Part shown: positions 11,801-21,600 of the stretch, in pieces
How the letters are laid out: every line of letters begins with the position of its first letter
Numbering within the stretch: position 1 is the stretch's first letter
Source of the DNA: Membranipora membranacea
Taxonomy: Eukaryota > Bryozoa > Gymnolaemata > Cheilostomatida > Membraniporidae
Direction of reading: 5' to 3'
Assembly: GCA_914767715.1 (NCBI GenBank)
Contig: OU612068.1
Location: 23,498,001-23,562,000, forward strand
DNA length: 64,000 bases
The notes under the pieces: model-generated
The model's input: only the letters and a program-made list of their open reading frames with translations
Databases searched by the model: none
What the model was told of the DNA's origin: nothing
Made by a program: the position numbers and the translations under genes

Positions 11801-14289
11801 ACAATATTCATATAAAGCTATCGCTTATCATATAGTTTGTATTCAATTTGTTATCACATGATGTAATTTTGGAAAAATATTCCTGAAATCATTTCAGGTA
11901 GTCTTCTAATACACATATAGTTATCACCAAGTTTGACTCTAATGTATGTAAAGAGAGTAGAAAGTATTCATTAAGTTATCCTCTCTTGATGATCAGGCAA
12001 TTGTCCTCTCACAACTATCGTATAATTGTTTTCCCTCAACAATCATACAGTTATCCCCTCTCAACGACCATTCAATTGTGTTAATTGCACAACATGGTGG
12101 ATGATGTATTTTCCATAACGATACTATTTTCTGTATTGCAGAGACTTGAGCTCATTATTTGAACACTTAGGATTATACTTCCAGATAAGGGATGACTATG
12201 CCAATCTCAAATCAACTGAAGTAAGTCATAATATATACATACATATATATGTATATATAATTTTTTTCTTTTTCTATGCACTAGGTCCTATTTAACGGGT
12301 CCCCTTAAGCTCGGGTATATATCTATCTATCTATCTATATAACACCTTTGTCACTCATAGATTTTTATCGTTTGTATGCTAAACAAAATCAAACTTTCCA
12401 TAATTGATTTTGTTGACATTTAATGTTCTTGAACTATTGACTATGATCAGAGTGTCATTATCAATGGTTGATTAGTACCAGTTTCTGTTTTGGCAGCTTG
12501 CTGCACACCAAGTTAAGGGTCTCTAATGGCTTCACATTTGGGATGCATTCTAGTTTTCTAGGATGTACCCATAGACTTAATAATAAACCTAGACAGGACA
12601 CTATATACAGCTGAAGTGAGGCACTTAATTGTGGGGCAACGTCACGTCATTGGCAGGTGTAGAAGCAATGATGCTATCATTGATTTACTGTCCATAATCA
12701 AGGTTTTTGTTCATAACTCGATCAATTTTGATCGGATTTTCAATTTGAAAATTGCTTTAAAATCAGCAGCATCTTGTTATCAACTTGATGCTGTTTCTTC
12801 TTCTTCAAAAAATTTTTGCCTAAAATTAGTAACAAACTGTTCAGGACAAGCTGCTGACTCTATTGTAATTTTCAAACTCAAAATCCGATCAAGATTGATT
12901 GAGTTATCGACAAAACACCTGGATTTTGGACAGAAAACCATTAATAGCATCATTGCTTCTACACCTTCCAATGACATTACGTTGCCCACAATTAACTGCC
13001 TCATTGCCTCAATGCTAATGCCCCATATAGTGTCCTGCCTAGGTTTATCATTAAGTCTATGGATGAACCACAATCTCAGTATGAGGATTTAGGGCACCTT
13101 GCGCCCCTCTTTAGGAGCAGCCCGATCTTCTGTTTCTTACTAAACAGCAACTTCAAACCTGTTGGGTGGAAAAGACAACACTTTTCTATCTATAGTTTCG
13201 ATATTGACCTTGAAATTGACTGCAGGCATTGATTGGATTTTTTTGGTGATTTTACAGTATGAAGCGAACAAGAGTTACTGTGAAGATTTGACGGAAGGAA
13301 AGTTTTCATTCCCAATCATTTACGCCATTAATTCCCATCCTGATGACCATCAAATAATGAGTAAGTATCACTATCTACTCCATGTGATTCTATGCGATTC
13401 CATGTGGTTCTCAGTGTCCTGGAAATTGAAAATATATCACCAATCAGACATTCCTTTGGTAAAGAATCCGGTCTTGAGGTATCGCTTGCTAATTGTTCAT
13501 TACTTGATTGAACTGGGTATCTCAGCAGATAATGATAATCCCCTCAAAACCAATTTGGTATGGCTTAACCAAATGACCCAAGACCAAAGAACTGGATATT
13601 TCAGATGAAGTTGTAGTAATATATAGAAATTCTCTTCTTTTGCTGATTATTACCTTATCAAACATGAATTGTTATATTTAGACATTGTGCGTCAGCGGAC
13701 GACGGATGTTGATGTCAAAAGGTATTGTGTACAAAAGATGACAGAGCTCGGTGCTTTCGATTACACTAAGACTGTGTTGATCGAACTAGAAAATGAGTGA
13801 GTATGAGTTACATTTTTCCTTTATTGGCCACATATAAATACATAGATTATCAAAATCCGCTGCTATTGAAGACGAAGAAAAATCCACCATGCTTTTAGGT
13901 GGAAAGATAAATATCTGTGGCATGGACAGAACATACTTTGTAGGATTATGGTAGTTAGTTAGAGTACATACATATGTTTGAAAAAATATTGTCATAATAC
14001 AGTCCATCATATGATACCAAATGTGATCAAAACTTTGTGCCGTTCACTCAAAACAAAAAAGTATTCAATTCGAAGGAAATGAGCTAGCAATCACGACAAG
14101 CGACAATCCATTAGGTACATATCTATGATAATAAATGTTTATTCTTGAACAATTCAGCTAGAGTTCTCTAGACAGTTAACAATGTATTATATTAATTGTT
14201 TTAGGCTACATAGTCTTATCGCCAATGCGGGTGGAAACCCATTCCTGACAAAACTGGTGACTGAGCTATCAAAACTGTACAAGGAGTAA
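8817..14289 (+). CDS. GGPS1: Geranylgeranyl pyrophosphate synthase, complete, 10 coding exons
   Basis: Cytosolic trans-prenyltransferase that makes geranylgeranyl diphosphate from farnesyl diphosphate and IPP for protein prenylation. Exons: 8817-8849, 9314-9382, 9997-10082, 10669-10822, 11125-11236, 11730-11790, 12142-12220, 13258-13360, 13682-13796, 14205-14289. All introns are GT-AG, the phases are consistent, and the product is 298 aa (human 300). The first Asp-rich motif DDIED is at residues 65-69 and the second, RDDYAN, at 188-193; both are intact. [27 protein letters not shown]-type sequence, [27 protein letters not shown] and [12 protein letters not shown] are all conserved family blocks. 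The start was taken at 8817 because [11 protein letters not shown] gives the family length; the frame stays open upstream to 8697. A MITE lies in intron 7 and an AATAAA lies 36 bp after the stop. Confidence 0.96.
9091..9110. repeat. (TA)10 microsatellite in GGPS1 intron 1
   Basis: Ten uninterrupted TA units. Confidence 0.9.
10340..10405 (+). mobile_element. Possible decayed tRNA-like SINE head
   Basis: TGGCTGAGCGGTAAG resembles an A box, and GGTCCAACC about 45 bp downstream resembles a degenerate B box. It lies in GGPS1 intron 3. This is weak evidence only. Confidence 0.25.
12321..12340. repeat. (ATCT)n microsatellite in GGPS1 intron 7
   Basis: About four to five tandem ATCT units inside an AT-rich stretch that also holds ATATAC repeats near 12236. 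Confidence 0.8.
12570..13061. mobile_element. MITE, CATAGACTTAAT family, copy 1 (GGPS1 intron 7)
   Basis: This 492-bp element has inverted ends of about 37 bp beginning CATAGACTTAATAATAAACC; the other end matches with two differences. The flanks GATGTACC (12562-12569) and GATGAACC (13062-13069) are an 8-bp target duplication with one mismatch, which is hAT-like. Much of the interior is also an inverted repeat, for example ATCAATTTTGATCGGATTTT against AAAATCCGATCAAGATTGAT. The open frames on both strands here are products of that symmetry, not genes. Confidence 0.9.
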
Positions 14290-14324
14290 GAGAGGCTTAG
14301 CTAGTGTAACGGGCAGGTTGAGGC

Positions 14325-14330
14325 AATAAA
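14325..14330 (+). promoter_or_regulatory. GGPS1 polyadenylation signal
   Basis: Canonical AATAAA 36 bp downstream of the GGPS1 stop codon. Confidence 0.65.
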
Positions 14331-15543
14331 ATGGTAGTTTTTTGCGTTTAAAGACTACCCGACCTTAGCGTCGATTTGTGGTTCACTTTTTTACTTTTAA
14401 ATTTTGATTGCAATGGTTGATTTTTGCTATGCCGACTTCTCGGCATGTGCTGAACGGGCTGCTGCTAGAATGGAATAATAAAAAGCTATTCCATTAGTTT
14501 CTTAAAATACTGGTCGAAGTAATGGAAATATTTTTCAGAAAATTATTGATGAAGCAATTTGACAAAATTAATGTGGCATGGCATCGGCCTCTTTGATAAA
14601 GTGTGAAAATTAATGTTCCATACAACACATTACATATTATGTTAGAACTATTTGTCGTTCATACTTATAATAATCTAAGCCCCTCCACCTATACTGGGTC
14701 AAGGATTGATAGGGGGATGGGAAAGTGGTATATATAAAGCTTAAATTCATTTGACTGAATGAAGTTTTCTGCATGGGTGTGTAAAATAGACTCCCCCAAC
14801 TCACCTAAGTGCCACTCACATTATTGAACCACTTTTATATACTTTTCATGTGGATTCAAACTCATATAAAAAACAATGGGCTGTATAAATTTGGAGTTAT
14901 CTGCTCTCAATTTGCTAAAATAATTGATTTGGCTTTTTACCTGCAAGCTTTTTTTTGGGACTATGATCAACAATGGAGATGTTCAGAAATGCAGAAATTC
15001 TCAACTACATAGGAAAATAATTTTAATCTTGGCATTGCTTAGTTAATTTTGACCATCAATCATTGTCATCACTCTTATTCAATGCCGAGATTATTCAAGA
15101 TTGACAAATAATAAATGTTACAAGGGTGAGTAGTACAGATCATGAGTAAATTAGAAATTGCCTTCCCCTGGTTAACCCTTGATGGAGTATAGTACTCTGT
15201 TGGTGTGCAGTGTGAAAAGTGCCCTGACAAAATGAGGAGTGATGTTAGTTTGCCAGTTTTTTCCAACGGAAGAAGTTTCAGCTCAAACTGTGCCAGGATA
15301 GCTGGTAGTAGCATTTCATTATCAACCACTTTCTCGGCACAGTTTGATTGCTTAAACTACAATGAAAGTGGTTAAAAAAACAAATTGAATGCTTCCTAAG
15401 GTGTATCAAGATGTAGATACCAGTGTGAAAATATTGAGACAAGGTTTCCCAACCATCATCATGTAAAATCCTTAGCTGTGATCTTGCCGATGTAAGAAAA
15501 TCTCACCATATATTATATCCCATATAAATAATGTAGTTTATGT
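14331..15543. other. Intergenic between convergent GGPS1 and otopetrin-like A
   Basis: No exon, RNA gene or repeat family recognised. The two flanking genes converge here. Confidence 0.5.
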
Positions 15544-15549
15544 TTTATT
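15544..15549 (-). promoter_or_regulatory. Otopetrin-like A polyadenylation signal
   Basis: AATAAA on the minus strand, 100 bp after the stop codon at 15649. Confidence 0.6.
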
Positions 15550-15648
15550 TTTCTGACACTGCATCTTTTTGAGAGCTCCGTTGTCTCAGCCTATGGAAGT
15601 AGATGTACCTAAATAAGTAGCAGTCTGAATAGGGCTTGAATAAGATTA

Positions 15649-18600
15649 TTAGGAGGTAATGGGTTGCTGGTCAGACCCAGGTGTTTCATTGATATCAGTT
15701 GCATGCACACGGATTCCCGCAATCAGTACCTGTTTTACAGAATGAAATCGATAAAACAGAACTAGCGGGTACAGTAAAGTGGACACAAACTTCCAGTTTC
15801 TTTCACCAATCACCAATTCATTCACAACATACAAACTCACTTTGCCTTGGCTGTAGTCGGTTTCAATAAAACTACAGCTTACCCATATTGCAATATTACA
15901 AACACTAATGTATGAGAGCAAAAATATGGTCAGCATTTTTTGCCTTAAACTCAGTTTTAGTGCTGCACTTTCTTTGGCTTCATGGGTCAGAATCAGGAGA
16001 CAAAATGTTTGAAGGAGTACTTGGAAGATGGTGAGGAAGTCTAGGGCGAAATTGAATGTAGCAAAATTATGAATGGTTGACTCGTTCAGTCTAGTGTTGA
16101 TGGCAGAAATGTTTATTGACGAGTTGGCCATGATATGTCGGTTGTCCTCATTGAATGCTAGAGCATGTGCTACTGCATCAAAACTCAGGAAAGCTATCTC
16201 CCCTGCCACAGCGATGAAAAGCAGATTATTTTCTGTATCCCATTTTGTACCCTGAAACATAACAAAGCTGATTATAGGAAAAGGACAACAAACAGGACCG
16301 GTAACTGTAAATTGCTGAACAGACTGAACAGCTGAACAAAATTTCTCAGACTAAAATTATTATTTGTATTCTTTTCTCTGGCTGACTATCACTTCTCAAA
16401 CACATTCCTCCTGAGCAAATGATTTAAGGAGTCACTAAGTTCCTGTTGGCACCTATTATAACCAATTTAGGCCAAGCAAATGAAGTAATCAATTTGCCAA
16501 TTCTGACAAAATCTGATGGTGTTCTGGAAACCAGAAACATTATCCAGCTTAAAGACTTAGTTTGAGGATGCTCTTTTGTATCACATCTTATTCTCCATAT
16601 TTTATTCTATCATGTGAGCGATTTTCAGCTTTAGAATCCAAATATTGAGGAAGTTATGGCCTCTCAAACTTACAGGGTGATTACCTTCAATCGGCATTGG
16701 GAATAAGCGGATGTTTCCCCTGGGGTACGTCACAACCATAGACATGTTTTTGTCTATGGTCATACTTATTATGAGTTAATGCACTAATAATCACACAGAT
16801 AAGATTATGATAAAAATTCAGACCTGGGTGGGAATTGAACCCAGGTCCACATACCTATAGGCAACCATCACTACCATCGCGCCACTTGGACTAACTGGGA
16901 GAGTCTGTAGACAATATAGCTGAGTCTTAGCGCGTTGCCTGCAAAGCTATTTGGGCCTGGGTTCGAGACCTCTACACATCTGAACATTTTGATCATCAAC
17001 ATATTTATTAGTGTATCGCATAGACTTAATATACTACTAGTATATTAAGTCTATGGTGTATCGTAATAAGTATGATGGTTGTGACGTACCATAGGGATTG
17101 CTGCTGATTCTTACTGCCGATAAATTGCCGTCACCTTGGAAATTTGAGAGGCCATAACTTCCTCAATATTTGGATTCTAAAGCTGGAATTCACTCACATG
17201 ATAGAATAAAATATGGAGAATAAGATGTGATACAAAAGAGCAGCCTCAAACTAAGTCTTTAAATAGCCAGTCTTGACAAGCTTTGTTATAAGGAGGGGGG
17301 GGGTGTGGTTCCTCCCCAACGAAGCTTGCCAAGACAAGCTTCTTTCCATCCATTCACTAAAATCGAAAGACACCAAGGCAAATCCAAACTTAAAATAAAT
17401 AAATTAATGAGAAGAATATAAGGAATTGTCCACGCTTATGCAAAATTAGCCAATCATGTAAAGAATCAAACAAATAGTTGTCTGAGAAATTCTGTTCAGC
17501 TGTTCAGTCCGTTCAGCAATTTACAGTTACCGAAACAAGACAGAGACATTTAGGAATTTACTGGGAAGTATGGTTTCAGTATGTAAATGTGAGTATGTAT
17601 AACTCTAACTCCTTGGTATAATACATAATGGTACTGTAGTGGTTGCAGAGGGTCTTGGCTGCAACAGATGATGGTCAACATATTGTCCAAATTACTATTC
17701 CTGTGTCTGCTTATAACAACAAATGTTGCCTTTTTATACTAGAATGCTTGGACAGTCTTGTCAAGACATGCTCCCTTATAACATACGACCATTCCTGCTA
17801 TATTTGTTTGAATCTTACCTTCAATATCTTAATTGGAGAACTGAAACAGATTACCAAAGAGAGTCCAAATGTCAGTAGTAGTAGCACCGAGTAGTATATA
17901 ACTGTGTTGATTTTAGCTGTTTCTTCCTCCTGTTGTTTGTGCCCCATCATATTTTCTACAACTAACCAGATCACGGAATACGCAGTGGCTGTGACCAGTC
18001 CAGCACTGATGAGCGGGATGGTATGTACTGACGGCACAGTGGTCATTTGTCCTCCTAGTAACGGTTCGCCTTCATCTCCTCCATTTCCACTAAGAAACAG
18101 CAAATATTATTATTATTTTCATTGAAAGCAGAGATCCTAATCAAGTCATTGCAGAGTTTATAGTGTGCTTGGCCTTAGTTACCACAGTGAGTGTCAACTG
18201 ATTTACACTGAATAACTGGCACAGCCCAACTTGCTCAGGATCTGATACTGAAACTCTCCTCAGATTCTGAATTTGAGACAGCATGTTTCTGATTAACATC
18301 ATGCCCCTTGTAACATAGCCAATGCTTCGGCATTCACGCCGCATCATTGATTGTGATCAACTATAAACAAAACCTATAAATCTGACTTGGCAAACATCCC
18401 TGTCCTACAAAACAGCATTTGACACTGAACAACCAAATCTAGACATTTGTAGGGATGTTTTCTAATGGCGATAGCATTAAAATACACTCTCTGGGGAATT
18501 GGGAAAAAAGTAATATTATCCAATGATAATGATGGTTTTGCAATATCAAATACATGTTTCATATCATTGTGTTGCCTACCTGCCACATTGAGTAGGAGAC

Positions 18601-21600
18601 TTTCCTCTATGAAGTTGCATGGACCCATATGTGGATGTTCTACCGCTGCTAGTGCTTGGTTGACTGTCGGTGGGTCCTGGTGTCGAGAGGTCTGAACCAC
18701 TGCATAGCAAAATAGAAAATTTAGTATGTATGCATTACCCATACACAAAGACAACATGTCAGATATATATATATATATTATATTAAATTATATTATATAT
18801 GGTTATGGCAGTACAGAATCAGATTAATCACAGCTGAAATGATAGCTACTCGCTAGGTCTGCACAACGTTGAATTGAATCAGGGTGGCCACAAAAACTTT
18901 ATGATTTGTAAGCTGATCCGATGTAACTCCTTTTTAGATTTATTGGTAACACGTGGTTTTTGAGGGGTACTCAGAAATGGCTCTGCTTTACTTTGCTGTC
19001 AACCTAAAAATCCGATACCACACTCAACTCAGATCTGAATTTACCAGTCGGACAAGAGTGGGTCTAAATGTGGCAAGTTGGATCAAACATGGTCCGATTT
19101 CAGCTAAGCTCGGTGATGTCATTTGAGAGTGTAGCACTTTATGAAATGACTCGGGTTGCACTTTTTATTGCACTTGACATAATCGTTTCACTCTTGTTAA
19201 TTTGTTAGTGAGTTTCTAATCTTACAACTCTCAGGTAACAAATTTACACCACCAATCTAGCGTAGCTTTCTATATGGAATGAGAGCCTGAACTACTATGT
19301 AGGATGGAATTTACCTGCAGATGAAGTGAAGCATAAACATCGCAACTGAATAGTGCACATCTTTCTCTTGTCCCAGAATGGTATTGGATACATAGACTTA
19401 ATAATAAACCTAGACAGGACACTATATGGAGCATAAGCATTGAGGCACTCATTTGTGGAAGGTGTGGAAGCAATGATGCTATCATTGATTTAGTTTCCAC
19501 AATCTAGGTCTTTTGTTGATAACTCGATCAATTTTGATCAGATTTTTGATTGGAAAATTACAATAGATTTAGGAGCTTGTCGTGAACAGTTTGATACTAT
19601 TTTAAGGCAAACAAATATTTTGGAGAAGAAATAACATTAAGTTGATAACAAGATGCTGCTGATTGTAGATCAGTTTTCAAACTCGAAATCCGATCAAAAT
19701 CGATCTAGTTATGAACAAGAAACCTGGATTGTGGACAGTAAATCAATGATAGCATCATTGCTGCTACACCTTCCAATGTCGTTACGTCGCCCACAAATAA
19801 GCGCCTCACTTCAGCTGTATACAGTCTCCTGTCTCATTAAGTCCATGATTGGATACCATCTTGATGTAGGAGACTGATGTCTGGATACATACCTGGTGCC
19901 CTTGGACTCAGATTGTGACAGGAATGAACAGATCTCTGCAACACACACCAGACAAAACTCGAAGAAGAGTGGTAGGCATATTCTATCAGCTGTTTGAGAA
20001 TCGTTCTCCAAAGACTTGCTACACTCTGCAGTGATATTTGATGATGGAAGCTTGGCAATTGTAGTGTCAAGTAGATTCATCTTGCCCTGTAGTGAAGACA
20101 AAACATTGCATCTCATTAAAAGCAAGATAGTGATATAGGCTAGAAATTTTCTAGCCTAGTTGGATCGTTAGCTAGATAGTGCCTGAGTTGACGTCGTACC
20201 TCAAGGGGGATGCGGGACAGATGAGAATTAGATACTGAATTAGTTCAATTCGGTCCATTGAGTTCCAAACAGGTTTACAAATTAGGGAGGTAATTTTAGT
20301 CAATCATTCATCAATGGGTGTATTACAGCAAAAAATAATTAGCGGCTCATGTTCCTAAGAGAAAAACACCAAAAGCACATTCCCATATGTTTTATTCTTT
20401 GTTGTTCACATGCGGGCAGCGCGTGAGAGTCAATTTGTCTCCGCCAGTTATAAGTGGTTATCTAACCAGACAGGAACGATAAAACTAACACTAGGCAAAG
20501 GGGGTCTCACTATTTTGTTGTAACGGGAGAGATGAGGTATTTCTTGGGACAAGAAGATAGCTCAAATTCAATGTTGATGACCACAACATATTGGGAAGGG
20601 GGTAAATTCAATTCGGTTTCTTGTTACCCAATACCTGCTGAGTGCACACCTTACTTTCGCCTACCTGTGTTTCTCTGACATAGTGATAGAGGTAAAGTGA
20701 CAGGTCCACTGCCACAACTATCATGGACCAAAGTCTGCTCAATGCATGACCCACCCTCCTATTCAGGTAGATGTGTATGAAGAATATCTGAAAGATAGAC
20801 CAACGAGTTAACTCCTTGGATAGACCAAGGGTTATTGATTGCATTGGTATTGCTGCTTGATTTCATTAATGCAAATGTATGTTACATCTTTTCGTCTTAA
20901 AGTGACAATCAAGTGAATTACTAGTGTCTCCCATAAGAGAAGGTAACTCGCATTCCGTGCATTATGTTTTCACTATGTACATGAACTTGGGGACATAGCA
21001 CTTTGTGATTGGCTGAGGCTGCTTACAATTGGTTTTTGGATTGTACGTCCTGTACATAATTTAGGGAATGAGTGTTACCTTCCCTTATGGGAGACACGCT
21101 TTTCACCATCAATAAATTCATACCAAGAAGTGCATCAAAGTTTTTCACCGTCCAAGTCTTACATAAGTCTATCATAAGAAACTGCCTGACATGCATTGGT
21201 CTTTGGGTATATTTTAGCGATAAGAACGAGTGTGAAATCCAGCTTTCCCTTTCTACTTACTTGAAAGCCAATGAATAGCATAGTCAGTATGTTGAATGGA
21301 ATGAGCATATCATAATTCTTCTTGGCATATTCTATTTCAGTCTTGGTAGTATTGTCAAACGTATTCATTAAGGTAGAGTTGGCAATAACCTTCCCGAATG
21401 CAGCTCTACATGGAGCCACAGCAAGTAATTGGAGGAAAAACAGCGCGAAGGAAGGAAGTCCAAAAGCATAGACTTCTATGTAGGGGACTACTGTGAGTAC
21501 AATGGTTTTGGTTTGGTTATGTACTGTAGATCTGTCACGACCTGGTTGCGTCTCACTTTTCACAGGATCTTCAGCAGGATTCTGGCTCGTAATTTCGCTC

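Noticed and set aside
12616-13092. Open frames of 158 and 97 codons on opposite strands
   Set aside because: They lie wholly within the palindromic MITE at 12570-13061; the protein sequences mirror the inverted repeat and resemble nothing.
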